The notes: generated from the sequence alone by a model not told the origin. A stretch of DNA of 49,063 nt from Arthrobacter sp. B1805 (GCF_002929745.1 NZ_PJIQ01000017.1:1-49063), one strand, 5' to 3'; positions 25,714 through 35,674 are shown, counted from the first letter of the stretch. A program made the numbers and translations.

Positions 25714-27201
25714 ATGTCCGCGAACTTCAGCACCACGCAGTCCGGCGCCCCCGTCATCGACGACAGCAACTCGTCCGTCCTCGGCCGCGACGGCGCCATC
25801 CCGCTGACCGACCACTACCTCGTCGAGAAGCTGGCCCAGTTCAACCGCGAGCGCGTCCCCGAGCGCGTGGTCCACGCCAAGGGCGGCGGTGCGTTCGGTG
25901 TCTTCGAGACCACCGAGGACGTCAGCATGTACACCCGCGCCGCGCTGTTCCAGAAGGGCGCGACGACGGAGACCCTCCTGCGTTTCTCGTCCGTCGCGGG
26001 CGAGCAGGGTTCGCCCGACACGTGGCGCGACCCGCGTGGCTTCGCCCTGAAGTTCTACACCTCCGAGGGCAACTACGACCTCGTGGGCAACAACACCCCT
26101 GTGTTCTTCATCCGCGACGGCATCAAGTTCCCGGACTTCATCCACTCGCAGAAGCGCCTCCCCGGCACGAACCTGCGCGACGCCGACATGCAGTGGGACT
26201 TCTGGACGCTCAGCCCCGAGTCCGCACACCAGGTGACGTGGCTCATGGGCGACCGCGGCCTGCCGAATTCGTGGCGCACCATGAACGGCTACGGCTCGCA
26301 CACCTACATGTGGATCAACGAGTCCAACGAGAAGTTCTGGGTCAAGTACCACTTCAAGTCCAACCAGGGCCACGAGGTCCTGACGGTCGACGAGGCCGAG
26401 GCGCTCGCCGGCTCGGACGCGGACCACCACCTGCGCGACCTGTCGGAGAACATCGCCCGGGGCAACCACCCGAGCTGGGACCTCAAGGTCCAGATCATGC
26501 CGTACGACGACGCGAAGACGTACCGGTTCAACCCGTTCGACCTCACGAAGGTGTGGCCGCAGGGCGACTACCCCCTGATCCCGGTCGGCAAGCTCACGCT
26601 GAACCGCAACCCGGAGAACTACTTCGCGCAGATCGAGCAGGCGACGTTCGCGCCGTCGAACTTTGTGCCCGGCATCGCCGCCAGCCCTGACCGGATGCTG
26701 CAGGCCCGGATCTTCTCCTATGCCGATGCGCACCGCTACCGCGTGGGCACCAACCACGCCCAGCTGCCCGTGAACATGCCGAAGAACGAGGTGCGCAACT
26801 ACTCGAAGGACGGCGCGGCACGCTACTACTTCAACTCCTCCTCGACCCCCGTCTATGCTCCGAACTCCGTGGGCGGTCCTGCGGCAGACCCTGCACAGTA
26901 CGGAGCGCACGGCGGCTGGGAGAACGACGGCGACCTCGTCTACGCGGCGCACTCCCTGCATGCCGAGGATGACGACTTCGGTCAGGCCGGGACGCTCTAC
27001 CGCGAGGTGTTCGACGACGCGCAGCGTGCCCGCTTCCTCGAGACCATCACCGGTGCGGTCGGCGGCGTGAAGAGCGACGAGATCCGCGCCCGGGCCGTCC
27101 AGTACTGGGCCAACGTCGACGCCGAGCTGGGGGCGAAGCTCGCCGCGAACCTCGGTTCCGGCGTCGAGCCCGCCACCGAGTCGGAAGCAGCTCTCTACTA
27201 G
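25714..27201 (+). CDS. katA: Catalase (monofunctional heme catalase)
   Basis: 495-aa small-subunit catalase converting hydrogen peroxide to water and oxygen. Distal His54 in [14 protein letters not shown], distal Asn in [12 protein letters not shown] (126-127), and proximal heme ligand Tyr336 in [15 protein letters not shown] are all present. The start ATG is preceded by TAGGAG. Co-directional with furA 39 nt upstream, so expression should rise under peroxide stress. A strong hairpin follows. Confidence 0.97.
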   Translation: MSANFSTTQSGAPVIDDSNSSVLGRDGAIPLTDHYLVEKLAQFNRERVPERVVHAKGGGAFGVFETTEDVSMYTRAALFQKGATTETLLRFSSVAGEQGSPDTWRDPRGFALKFYTSEGNYDLVGNNTPVFFIRDGIKFPDFIHSQKRLPGTNLRDADMQWDFWTLSPESAHQVTWLMGDRGLPNSWRTMNGYGSHTYMWINESNEKFWVKYHFKSNQGHEVLTVDEAEALAGSDADHHLRDLSENIARGNHPSWDLKVQIMPYDDAKTYRFNPFDLTKVWPQGDYPLIPVGKLTLNRNPENYFAQIEQATFAPSNFVPGIAASPDRMLQARIFSYADAHRYRVGTNHAQLPVNMPKNEVRNYSKDGAARYYFNSSSTPVYAPNSVGGPAADPAQYGAHGGWENDGDLVYAAHSLHAEDDDFGQAGTLYREVFDDAQRARFLETITGAVGGVKSDEIRARAVQYWANVDAELGAKLAANLGSGVEPATESEAALY

Positions 27202-27226
27202 GCGACCACCAGCTCCCTGCACGAAC

Positions 27227-27258
27227 GAAAGGGCGGACCCGCAAGGGTCCGCCCTTTC
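27227..27258. terminator. katA terminator
   Basis: Perfect 14-bp stem (27227-27240 with 27245-27258), GCAA loop, 25 nt after the katA stop, with CTTTC on the descending arm. Confidence 0.88.
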
Positions 27259-27389
27259 CGTGTCCCGGCCCCCTTGTGAGCCGCACCATCGCCCAATGTT
27301 TCGCCGGAAGTCCTGCGCGTCTTGATCGCCCGACCGATCTGCGATTACATCGCCATACTCCAACGGGTTCGCTCCCCGGGACTGAAAGA

Positions 27390-27473
27390 CCATCCAGAGC
27401 GGCTGAGAGACCTGGCTCGTTGAAGCCGCAGCAACCACCCCGCCGGGGCCGGTGCTACTGCCAGGACCGATGG
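27390..27473 (+). ncRNA. SAM-I (S-box) riboswitch
   Basis: Conserved blocks occur in the right order: P1 CCATC (27390-27394) paired with GATGG (27469-27473); CCAGAGCGGCTGAGAGACC; GGCTCGTTGAAGCCGCAGCAACC (written here as seen, in two parts GGCTCGTTGAAG and CCGCAGCAACC); a small GC hairpin CCCCG-CCGGGG; then GGTGCTACTGCCAGGACC. This matches the SAM-I consensus AGAG...GAG.GAC.GGC...UGAA.CC..GCAACC...GGUGC.A.U.CC. Expression of the operon below should be off when S-adenosylmethionine is plentiful. Confidence 0.9.
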
Positions 27474-27575
27474 AGATAGCCTTATCCCCCCGTTGGTGAC
27501 GACCGACCTCTCGTCGGTCCGAACCCTCCTGCGTGCGCGGATAGGGAAGCCTCGATCACGACTGAGAGGACCGGC

Positions 27576-29246
27576 ATGACTTCCCGCACCGTTTCCAGCC
27601 ACAACGAAGCCCGACTCCGCCCCGTCCTGACGCGACGGTCACTGCGCATGACGGCGATGCTGGGCATCGCAGCCCTCGCGCTCACTGCCTGCGGGTCGAC
27701 GGCGGACACCGCTGCTCGGCAGGACGCTGCCTCGGGAGAGCCCGTCGAGGGAGGAACCCTCGTGTACGCGGAGGTGACGCCGATCAACAACTGGCAGACC
27801 CAGGCCGCACGCTTCTACGAGAAATCGAACGTCCTCAACAGCGTGCTGGACCGCCTGACCTACTTCGATCCCGAGCAGGGCGAACTGGTGCCCTGGATCG
27901 CTTCCGAGTTCTCCGCCAACCCGGAGGCGACCGAGTTCACGTTCACCATCCGCCCGGGCGTGACGTTCAGCGACGGCACGCCGCTGGACGCCGAGGCGGT
28001 CAAGCTGAACCTCGACGCGCTGGGTCTCGGCATCGAAGCCGCACAGATTCAGCCGAACGTGGACTTCGCCGGGTACGCGTCGGCCGAGGTGATCGGTGAG
28101 GACCAGGTGAAGGTCACGCTGTCCTCCCCCAACGCGAACTTTCTCCGGGCCACCTCGTCCGTCACCGCGGGCCTGGTGTCGCCGGCAACACTGGAGCTGG
28201 ATGCGGCGGGACAGTCGGCGATCAGCAGAATCTCCGGCTCCGGTCCCTTCGTCTTCGAGTCCGAGAAGCCGGACGAGGAAGTCGTGCTCGCCAAGCGCGC
28301 GGAGTATGCCTGGGCACCGGAGACCGCCGCCAACCAGGGGGATGCGTACCTCGACAAGGTCGTCGTCAAATACCTGCCCGAGGTAGCCCACCGCGCCGGC
28401 GCCGTGCAATCCGGGCAGGTGGACCTGGTGCGGGGCCTCCAGCCCCTGGACGAGAAGACGCTCGCGGGGAGCGGGAACCAGGTGCTCCCGGCCGAGGGCG
28501 TGGACCTCACGGCGAACATGGCTGCGGTCCGGATCGGCAGCGGGAAACTCGCCGATGAGGAGGTGCGCCGAGCCCTGCAGATCGGCATCGACCGGCAGAG
28601 CATCAAGGACACCGTCCTGTCCGACAGCTACGAGCTCGCCGCCTCGGTTCTGAACCACAAGGCCCCGGGTTTCACCGACCTGTCCGACGAGCTCGAGTAC
28701 CAGCCGGAGGAAGCCCGGAAGCTGCTCGACGCCGCCGGCTGGAAGGTCGGAGCGGACGGCATCCGGGCGAAGGGCGGCGTGAAACTGGAGGTCACCGTCA
28801 CGAGCTCCAACAACTCCGTGGTGATCAAGCCCGCCTTCGAACTCATCGAGCAGCAGTGGCGCGAGATCGGGGTCAAGCTCAACAACCGCGCCGGTGACAA
28901 CACCTTCCTCGCCACGGCCATGCCCGATCCGAACGTGGAGTTCTTCGGAACCCGCCAGTTCATCTACGGGGGCCTCGGCCCGATCTTCGAGCCCGCCAAC
29001 AACACCATGACGCACACCAGCGATCCGGAGCTCAATGCGATCTTCGCCGCTGAGCGCGCTGCCGCTCCGGGTCCGGAGCGGGACGCCCTGCTGGCCGAGG
29101 AACAGCAGGCACTGGTCCTGGACAAGGCCTACTCGCTCGTGCTGTGGGACGAGGTCCAGGTATACGGTGCGCACAGCGGAACGCACGTCGAGTTCACCTC
29201 CGGCACGGCACCTGTGTTCCAGGGCGCCTGGAAGACGGGCGGCTAG
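27576..29246 (+). CDS. ABC transporter substrate-binding lipoprotein (Opp/Dpp/NikA family)
   Basis: 556-aa solute-binding lipoprotein, family 5. Signal peptide with basic start and lipobox LTAC, the lipidated residue being Cys39 (LALTACGSTA), so it is anchored outside the membrane. The body shows family markers: FDPEQGELVPWIASEF, FTIRPGVTFSDGTPLDAEAVK, and VRRALQIGIDRQSIKDTVL. Family members bind peptides, nickel chelates or other organics. Position after a SAM riboswitch and before monooxygenases points to an organosulfur ligand (inference). GAGAGGA upstream of ATG 27576 supports this start. First gene of a six-gene operon. Confidence 0.93.
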   Translation: MTSRTVSSHNEARLRPVLTRRSLRMTAMLGIAALALTACGSTADTAARQDAASGEPVEGGTLVYAEVTPINNWQTQAARFYEKSNVLNSVLDRLTYFDPEQGELVPWIASEFSANPEATEFTFTIRPGVTFSDGTPLDAEAVKLNLDALGLGIEAAQIQPNVDFAGYASAEVIGEDQVKVTLSSPNANFLRATSSVTAGLVSPATLELDAAGQSAISRISGSGPFVFESEKPDEEVVLAKRAEYAWAPETAANQGDAYLDKVVVKYLPEVAHRAGAVQSGQVDLVRGLQPLDEKTLAGSGNQVLPAEGVDLTANMAAVRIGSGKLADEEVRRALQIGIDRQSIKDTVLSDSYELAASVLNHKAPGFTDLSDELEYQPEEARKLLDAAGWKVGADGIRAKGGVKLEVTVTSSNNSVVIKPAFELIEQQWREIGVKLNNRAGDNTFLATAMPDPNVEFFGTRQFIYGGLGPIFEPANNTMTHTSDPELNAIFAAERAAAPGPERDALLAEEQQALVLDKAYSLVLWDEVQVYGAHSGTHVEFTSGTAPVFQGAWKTGG

Positions 29247-29251
29247 CGCTG

Positions 29252-30211
29252 GTGGCACGCTACCTCGCGCAACGGATCGGGCAGGCACTGCTGGTGGTGT
29301 GGCTCGCCTACACCTTCGTCTTCCTCGCCGTGCAGCTCCTGCCCAGCGACCCCGTGACGATCTTCCTGACCGTCGACTCGGCGGTCGACCAGGCCGCGAT
29401 CGACACGATGAAGAGCCAGTACGGCTACGACCAGCCCCTGCCGGTGCAGTACGTGCACCAGCTGCTGGGACTCTTCTCGGGCGACTTCGGCTACTCGCTG
29501 GCGTCGGGCGAATCAGTGAGTGACAGGATCAGTGGTGTCGCCGGATCGACGATGGTGCTGGCAGGCTCCGCCTTCGTCTCCGCAGTACTCATCGCGGTCC
29601 TGCTGGTCGCCGCCGCCACCCTCACCCGATCGGGCGCCGCCCGTCGGTTCCTCGTCAACCTGCCTCCCCTGTTCTCCGCGGTACCGGTGTTCTGGCTCGG
29701 GTTGGTCCTGCTGGAACTGCTCTCCATCCGCTGGGGTGTGATGTCGCTGTTTCCGGACGGCTCCTTCCTGTCGCTGGCCGTTCCCGTCCTGGTCCTCGCC
29801 GTCGTCGTCTCGGCCCCGATGGCCCAGGTACTGCTCAAGAGCATGGCCCATGTCTACGAGCAACCGTTCATCGACGTCCTGAGGGCCAAGGGCGCCTCGC
29901 GGTCATGGATCTTCTTCCGCCACGCGCTCAAGAACGCGGCAGGGCCGGCCCTGACGATCACCGGTATCACGGTGGGGACACTCCTCGCCGGGTCCGTCAT
30001 CACGGAGACCGTGTTCGCCCGCTCCGGTCTCGGCTCGGTGGTCCTCCAGGCCGTCACGACCCAGGACGTCCCCCTGGTCCAGGGGCTCGTGCTCCTGACC
30101 GCGACGGTTTTCGTGGTCGTCAACCTGGTGGTCGACCTGCTGTATCCCCTGCTCGATCCGCGCATCCTCAAGAGCAACCGCCAGGGGTCCGCACGGGCCC
30201 TCGCCGCCTGA
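29252..30211 (+). CDS. ABC transporter permease (DppB family)
   Basis: 319-aa inner-membrane permease, six helices expected. N-terminal RIGQALLVVWLAYTFVFLAVQLLPSDP is the DppB signature, and the cytoplasmic EAA loop reads EQPFIDVLRAKGASRSWIF before HALKNAAGPALT. GTG 29252 starts 6 nt after the stop of the binding protein; the open frame from 29144 overlaps that gene and is rejected. It pairs with the next gene to form the channel. Confidence 0.93.
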   Translation: MARYLAQRIGQALLVVWLAYTFVFLAVQLLPSDPVTIFLTVDSAVDQAAIDTMKSQYGYDQPLPVQYVHQLLGLFSGDFGYSLASGESVSDRISGVAGSTMVLAGSAFVSAVLIAVLLVAAATLTRSGAARRFLVNLPPLFSAVPVFWLGLVLLELLSIRWGVMSLFPDGSFLSLAVPVLVLAVVVSAPMAQVLLKSMAHVYEQPFIDVLRAKGASRSWIFFRHALKNAAGPALTITGITVGTLLAGSVITETVFARSGLGSVVLQAVTTQDVPLVQGLVLLTATVFVVVNLVVDLLYPLLDPRILKSNRQGSARALAA

Positions 30212-30238
30212 CGACCCAGACACGATCGAGGTATCTCC

Positions 30239-31174
30239 ATGCCCGTCACCAGGAATTCCCAGCTCCCGGTCCTTCCGGCCGCAGCAGCACCGGCGACGCC
30301 GGTCGGTCCCGACGCGTCGTACGCGGCGATCGACGACGTCGGCCTCGCGCACCCAGCCGCACGGCGCCGTCGCAGGGTGCTCCGCAATCCTTCCCTGTGG
30401 GTCCTGGCCCTGCCCCTGACCGTGATCGCAGCCTGGGCGCTCGTCCCCGACTGGTTCACCACGTACTCGCCCCTCGACGGCACCCCGAGCGAGAACTTCC
30501 AGGCGCCGAATGCCACCCACCTCTTCGGTACGGATCATCTCGGCCGCGACGTCTTCGCCCGCGTGGTGCACGGAACGCGGCAGACACTCCTGACCGCAGG
30601 GCTCGCCGTCCTGATCGGGCTGGTCGTGGGCTCGGTGGTCGGGCTGGTGGCGGCGACCGCAGGACGTGCGGCGGACGCCGTCTCCATGCGACTCGTCGAC
30701 GTGCTGCTCGCCGTACCCGGCTTCCTGATCTCCCTCGTGATCGTCACGGCTTTCGCTCCCGGGCCCGTGTCCCTCGGGGTCGGTGTCGGCATCGCCTCGG
30801 TGGCGTCGTTCGCACGCGTCGTCCGATCGGAGGTCCTGCGTGTCCGGAACCTCGACTTCGTCGAGGCGTCCTTCCTTAATGGCGGCACCTACTGGTCGGT
30901 GGTGCTCCGCCATATCCTCCCGAACGCCAGTGGACCGGTCCTGGCGCTGCTCGCCGTCGACCTCGGGGCGGCCATCCTCGCGATCTCCGGACTGGGCTTC
31001 CTCGGATTCGGCGCCCCACCACCCACTCCGGAGTGGGGACTGCTGATCGCGGAAGGACGCCAGTACCTCGGCAGCGCGTGGTGGCTGACGTCGTTGCCGG
31101 GCGTGGTCATCGTGGCGACCGTCATCCTGCTGGCTGCCCTCGGGCGGCAGCTGTTGAAAACCTTCCGGATCTAG
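30239..31174 (+). CDS. ABC transporter permease (DppC family)
   Basis: 311-aa permease with a hydrophilic N-terminal segment of about 55 residues, then six helices. DppC markers: HLFGTDHLGRDVFARVVHGTRQTL, EAA loop VEASFLNGGTYWSVVLRHILPNA, and FLGFGAPPPTPEWGLLIAEGR. Starts 27 nt after the first permease. Second half of the transport channel. Confidence 0.93.
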   Translation: MPVTRNSQLPVLPAAAAPATPVGPDASYAAIDDVGLAHPAARRRRRVLRNPSLWVLALPLTVIAAWALVPDWFTTYSPLDGTPSENFQAPNATHLFGTDHLGRDVFARVVHGTRQTLLTAGLAVLIGLVVGSVVGLVAATAGRAADAVSMRLVDVLLAVPGFLISLVIVTAFAPGPVSLGVGVGIASVASFARVVRSEVLRVRNLDFVEASFLNGGTYWSVVLRHILPNASGPVLALLAVDLGAAILAISGLGFLGFGAPPPTPEWGLLIAEGRQYLGSAWWLTSLPGVVIVATVILLAALGRQLLKTFRI

Positions 31175-31187
31175 CCAGGAGCACACC

Positions 31188-32909
31188 GTGAACACCCGAG
31201 AAGCACCCACCCGCCCCCGTACGGAAACGGCCCCTGACCGGGTACCGCACGTTCCGGACGAATTGCTGCTCGACGTGCGCGGGCTGAGGATCGAGTACGG
31301 CCAGGGCGACGCAGCCAGGACCGCGGTCGACGGCGTGGATCTAGCCCTCCGCCGCGGCGAGATCGTCGCGCTCGTCGGCGAATCAGGATCGGGCAAGTCG
31401 ACCCTCGCGAAGTCGATCATCGGCCTGCTCCCGGCGGCGGCTCGACGGACCGCCGGCTCGATCGTCCTGGGCGACACCAACCTGACCGACGCCCGGGAGA
31501 AGGACCTCGAGAAGATCCGGGGCGTCCGGATAGGGCTGGTGCCCCAGGACCCCGGCGCCTCCCTCGATCCGGTCCGGACCATCGGCTCACAACTGGCAGA
31601 GGTCTTCCGGCTGCACCGCGATGGCCCGCGCCGCTCCCGCCGATCGGTCCGGGCCGACGTCATCCGGCTGCTCGACCTCGTCGGGATCGACCGTCCCGAG
31701 GAACGGCTGAAGCAGTACCCCCACGAATTGTCGGGCGGCCTCAAGCAGCGTGTCCTCATCGCGATCGCCTTCAGCCTGCAGCCCGAACTGCTGATCGCCG
31801 ACGAGCCGACCTCCGCCCTGGACGTCACCGTCCAGGCAAGGGTTCTGGACGTCTTCGAACGCCTCGCCAGGGAGTTCGGCACGGCCGTGGTCTTCGTGAC
31901 CCACGATCTCGCGGTCGCCACGGACCACGCCGTGCGGATCGTCGTCATGCGTCGGGGACGTATCGTCGAGGACCGCCCCGTCGCCGACATCCTCGCCGAG
32001 CCCGAGGACGAGTACACCGCGAGGCTGCTCGAGGAGGCCTCGCCGCACCCCCGTGCCGAGGCCCGATTGGTCTCCGTGGCAGGACCCGGCGCGACACCCG
32101 CTATCGAGGTACGGGGGCTCACCCGGGACTTCGACAGGGCCGGTGAGCACCACCGGGCGGTCGACGGCGTGTCCTTCGGCATCGCCCAGGGCACGACCTT
32201 CTCCCTCGTGGGGGAGTCGGGGTCGGGCAAGTCGACGACCGCGCGCATGATCCTCCGGCTCCTGGACCCCACGGCGGGGCAGGTACTCATTCAGGGGGAA
32301 GATGTCACCTCGGTCTCCGGCGACCAGAAGAGGGAGCTGTGGCGGAGCCTGCAACTGGTCTACCAGAATCCCGACTCGGCCCTCGACCCCCGGCTGCCGG
32401 TCAGGAAGATCGTCGGTGAGCCGCTCCTGAACTACCGGATCGGCACCCGCGTGGAGCGGGACGGACGCGTGGCCGACCTCCTCGAGCAGGTGGGCCTCGC
32501 TCCCGGCCTCGCCGGCAAACGCCCCCTCGAACTCTCGGGCGGGCAGCGCCAACGCGTGGCGATAGCGCGGGCGCTCGCGCTGGGCGCACGAACGCTGGTG
32601 CTCGACGAGGCGCTCTCAGCCCTCGACGTGCTCACCCAGGCGCAGATCCTCCGCCTCCTCGAGGATCTGCAGCAGGACCTCGGACTGACCTACCTCTTCA
32701 TCTCGCACGATCTGCACGTCGTGGAACGGATCTCGACGACGGTCGGCGTCATGCGCCGGGGCCAACTCGTCGAGACGGGCCCGACGGCTGACGTCTTCGG
32801 CAACCCTGCCAGCGAGTACACCCGCCTGCTCCTCGACTCCAACCCCGGCCACCGACTGCGCGCACTGACCGATTCCCGCAGCACAGCTGCCCTCTCCTCC
32901 TCCCGCTAA
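31188..32909 (+). CDS. Fused two-domain ABC transporter ATPase (DppD-DppF type)
   Basis: 573-aa protein with two complete nucleotide-binding domains. First: Walker A GESGSGKST (64-72), signature LSGG at about 181-184, Walker B ending Asp205 (LLIADEP). Second: Walker A again GESGSGKST (342-350), signature LSGGQRQRV at about 449, Walker B VLDEALSALD. DppD and DppF are separate proteins in E. coli; fusion is common in actinobacteria. GTG 31188 with AGGAG upstream, 13 nt after the permease. Energises import. Confidence 0.95.
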   Translation: MNTREAPTRPRTETAPDRVPHVPDELLLDVRGLRIEYGQGDAARTAVDGVDLALRRGEIVALVGESGSGKSTLAKSIIGLLPAAARRTAGSIVLGDTNLTDAREKDLEKIRGVRIGLVPQDPGASLDPVRTIGSQLAEVFRLHRDGPRRSRRSVRADVIRLLDLVGIDRPEERLKQYPHELSGGLKQRVLIAIAFSLQPELLIADEPTSALDVTVQARVLDVFERLAREFGTAVVFVTHDLAVATDHAVRIVVMRRGRIVEDRPVADILAEPEDEYTARLLEEASPHPRAEARLVSVAGPGATPAIEVRGLTRDFDRAGEHHRAVDGVSFGIAQGTTFSLVGESGSGKSTTARMILRLLDPTAGQVLIQGEDVTSVSGDQKRELWRSLQLVYQNPDSALDPRLPVRKIVGEPLLNYRIGTRVERDGRVADLLEQVGLAPGLAGKRPLELSGGQRQRVAIARALALGARTLVLDEALSALDVLTQAQILRLLEDLQQDLGLTYLFISHDLHVVERISTTVGVMRRGQLVETGPTADVFGNPASEYTRLLLDSNPGHRLRALTDSRSTAALSSSR

Positions 32910-32919
32910 GGACACCTCC

Positions 32920-34218
32920 ATGACCGCTACGGCAAACACACCGCCCCGCCAGGCGACCGGCAGCACCGACCCCGACGACCCACGAACGGTCCCGGTGACC
33001 GGCGAGGCCCGGTATGCGGAACTGGCTGCCCGCTTCCGGCCCGTCTTCGACCGTATCTCCGAGGGGACGCTGGACCGCGAGGCGAACCGTATCCTGCCCT
33101 TCGACCAGGTGGAGTGGCTGAGGAAAGCAGGATTCACGACCCTTCGCGTGCCGGCACGCTTCGGCGGCGACCCGGTGAGCCATGAGCACCTCTTCCGGCT
33201 GCTGATCGAACTGGCCGAGGCGGACTCCAACGTCTCCCACCTGCTCCGGTCCCACTTCTCCTTCGTCGAGACCGTCGCCCTGCAGCCCGCCGAATTCCAG
33301 GAGCGATGGTTCCCACGCATCGCCGCGGGGCAGATCTTCGGCAACGCGGCCACGGAGCGTGGTGGAAACGCGCTGGGTACAACCCGGACGCGGCTCCGCC
33401 AGGAGGACGGGCAGTGGTTCCTGACCGGTGAGAAGTACTACACCACCGGCAGCATCTTCGCTGACTGGGTGGTCGTGATGGCGAGCACGGAAGGCGTGGA
33501 CGGTCGCCAGTACGCCCTCGTGAAAGCCGACGATCCGCGGGTCACCATCGTCGACGACTGGGACGGATTCGGCCAGTCGCTGACCGGCACGGGGACCGCG
33601 CTCTTCGACAGGGTGCCCGTGCACGCCGGGGACATCCTCCAGAGGAAGGTGACGAGCACGCTCGAACCTGCGTTCTTCCAGCTCTTCCTGCTGGCTGTCC
33701 TGGCGGGGATCGGGCGCGCCGCGCTCCGTGACACCCGCAACCTCGTCGGCGCTCGGACCCGGACCTTCAACACGGGCTCCGGCGGGTTGTTCCGCGACGA
33801 CCCCCAGATCCAGGAACACGTGGGACTCCTCGCCTCGAAGGTCTACGCGGCAGAAGCGATCGTGACCGCTGCTGCACGGGATCTCGATGCCGCCGTCGAT
33901 CCCCTCCTGGCCCTGTCTTCCGAGGATTCGTTCCTCCGCGCCGAACTCGCCGTCCAGCAGGCCCACGTCGCCGTGCCCCCGCTGGTGCTCGCGGCCACCG
34001 GGGAGCTCTTCGACGTGACCGGAGCCTCGGCCGTCAGCAGGGGTAAGGCGCTGGACCGCCACTGGCGCAACGCCAGGACCGTCGCGACGCACAATCCCGC
34101 CCTCTTCAAGGCTCGCTCCGTCGGTGACTACTTCATCAACGGGACGATCCCGATCGGCCTCAACAGCATCGGTGAAGCCACAGTCCCGCAGTCGTCCACA
34201 ACCGGAGGTACCCCCTGA
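32920..34218 (+). CDS. Acyl-CoA-dehydrogenase-fold flavin monooxygenase (DszC/SfnB-like)
   Basis: 432-aa flavoprotein with the acyl-CoA dehydrogenase fold, of the branch that uses reduced flavin and oxygen (DszC, SfnB and relatives) instead of acyl-CoA. Seen: FGNAATERGGNALGTTRTRLR, FLTGEKYYTTGSIFADWVVV, and the branch-specific block HWRNARTVATHNPALFK (His381 to about 397, with His391 where this group has its conserved active-site His). DszC oxidises dibenzothiophene; SfnB acts in dimethylsulfone use. This points to S- or C-oxidation of an organosulfur compound (inference). Starts 10 nt after the ATPase; its stop overlaps the next start. No flavin reductase is encoded in the unit. Confidence 0.87.
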   Translation: MTATANTPPRQATGSTDPDDPRTVPVTGEARYAELAARFRPVFDRISEGTLDREANRILPFDQVEWLRKAGFTTLRVPARFGGDPVSHEHLFRLLIELAEADSNVSHLLRSHFSFVETVALQPAEFQERWFPRIAAGQIFGNAATERGGNALGTTRTRLRQEDGQWFLTGEKYYTTGSIFADWVVVMASTEGVDGRQYALVKADDPRVTIVDDWDGFGQSLTGTGTALFDRVPVHAGDILQRKVTSTLEPAFFQLFLLAVLAGIGRAALRDTRNLVGARTRTFNTGSGGLFRDDPQIQEHVGLLASKVYAAEAIVTAAARDLDAAVDPLLALSSEDSFLRAELAVQQAHVAVPPLVLAATGELFDVTGASAVSRGKALDRHWRNARTVATHNPALFKARSVGDYFINGTIPIGLNSIGEATVPQSSTTGGTP

Positions 34219-35606
34219 TGTCAGTCTTCTCCGAGCGGCCCCGGCTGCTCCTCAGCGCATTCGCGATGAACACCACCAGCCACATCCTCGGCGGGCAGTG
34301 GCGTCATCCCGAGGCACAGCAGCACCGCTCCAACGAGCTCGGCCTGTGGACGGACCTCGCCCGGCGCCTCGAGGACGCGAAGTTCGATGCCCTGTTCCTC
34401 GCCGACGTCGTCGGCCTGTACGGGAACCACGGCGGTGGCTGGGACTCCCACGTGGAGCGGGGCATGCAGTTCCCGGCTGCTGATCCGCTGATCCTCCAGT
34501 CCGCGCTGGCGGCCTCGACCGAGCACCTCGGGTTGGCGCTGACCAGTTCCGTCGTCCAGTCCCATCCGTTCCAGTTCGCGCGACAGCTGTCCACCCTGGA
34601 TCACCTGAGCAACGGGCGCGTGGCATGGAACATCGTCACGAGCGTCCTGGAGAACTCGTTCCGCAACTTCGGCAACGACGGGCTCCTCGAGCACGACAGC
34701 CGCTACGACTGGGCCGACGAGTACCTCGAGGTCTGCTACAAGCTGTGGGAGGGCTCGTGGGACGACGGCGCACTCCTCCAGGACAAGCGCACGGGTCGCC
34801 ACGCGGACCCGACGAAGGTCCACAAGATCAACCACAGCGGTGCCCGGTACGCCGTCGAGGGCCCGCACCTCGTGGCCCCGTCGCCGCAGCGCACCCCGCT
34901 CCTCTTCCAGGCCGGCTCCTCGGGCCGCGGGCAGCACTTCGCAGCAGCGAACGCCGAAGCGGCCTTCCTCTTCGCTCCGAACGTCGGCTACGCGGAGAAG
35001 GTGACCTCCGCTGTGCGCGCCACCGCGCGCCAGCTGGGACGCCGCGACCAGGACATCAAGTTCTTCGCGGGACTGTCCTTCGTCGTCGGGTCCACCGAGG
35101 CCGAAGTGAAGGCGAAGCAGGCCGACTTCGACGAATACCTGGACCTCGACATGATCGTGGCGCACATCGGCGGCGGCATCGGCGTCGACCTCGGCGGCCT
35201 GCCGCTCGACACCACGCTCGGCGATCTACGCACGGACGGCGCCCGGGGAGTCCTGGAGTCGGTCTTCGCCTCGGTCCCGGGCGGCAACCCCACCATCGCC
35301 GACCTGGCGAGGTACCGCGCCTACAACCAGCAGATCGCGGGAACCCCGGAACAGATCGTCGACCAGCTCGAGACGTGGCAGGATGCCGGGATCGACGGGA
35401 TCAACATCATCAACCAGATCCTGCCCGGCTCCTACGACGACTTCATCGACGGCGTCCTGCCCGAACTGCGCAGGCGCGGGCTGGCCCAGACCGAATACCG
35501 ACCCGGTACCCTGCGGGAGAAGCTGTTCGGAGAGGGGCCCCAACTGCCCCCGCGCCACCCCGCGGCCGGCTACCGCGGTGCCTTCTCGGAGGTAGCGGTC
35601 CCCTGA
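34218..35606 (+). CDS. LLM-class flavin monooxygenase (NtaA/SnaA/DszA family)
   Basis: 462-aa FMNH2-dependent monooxygenase with the luciferase-like TIM barrel. Family blocks: LSAFAMNTTSHILGGQWRHP, FDALFLADVVGLYG, TLDHLSNGRVAWNIVTS, DWADEYLEVCYKLWEGSWD and FQAGSSGRGQHFAA. Relatives: nitrilotriacetate monooxygenase, DszA (dibenzothiophene sulfone), and alkane- and dimethylsulfone-degrading enzymes. Starts by one-base overlap (TGATG) with the previous gene, so the two oxygenases are probably made in equal amounts and act in sequence. Last gene of the riboswitch operon. Confidence 0.9.
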   Translation: MSVFSERPRLLLSAFAMNTTSHILGGQWRHPEAQQHRSNELGLWTDLARRLEDAKFDALFLADVVGLYGNHGGGWDSHVERGMQFPAADPLILQSALAASTEHLGLALTSSVVQSHPFQFARQLSTLDHLSNGRVAWNIVTSVLENSFRNFGNDGLLEHDSRYDWADEYLEVCYKLWEGSWDDGALLQDKRTGRHADPTKVHKINHSGARYAVEGPHLVAPSPQRTPLLFQAGSSGRGQHFAAANAEAAFLFAPNVGYAEKVTSAVRATARQLGRRDQDIKFFAGLSFVVGSTEAEVKAKQADFDEYLDLDMIVAHIGGGIGVDLGGLPLDTTLGDLRTDGARGVLESVFASVPGGNPTIADLARYRAYNQQIAGTPEQIVDQLETWQDAGIDGINIINQILPGSYDDFIDGVLPELRRRGLAQTEYRPGTLREKLFGEGPQLPPRHPAAGYRGAFSEVAVP

Positions 35607-35674
35607 TCGCCGTCCTGTGGCGGACCGGTTCGAACTCGTTTCGCGCCGGTTCGCCACGCCGGCCTGCGCTCTCC

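Larger units (their letters stand above)
27202..27575 (+). other. Control region between katA and the organosulfur operon
   Basis: About 370 bp without a gene. Contains the katA terminator, a promoter (TTGATC 27322-27327, 17-bp spacer, TTACAT 27345-27350), the SAM-I riboswitch, and an expression platform with the hairpin GACCGAC-N5-GTCGGTC (27501-27519) about 55 nt before the first ATG. No T-run follows that hairpin, so control may act on translation or by a factor-dependent route. Confidence 0.65.
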
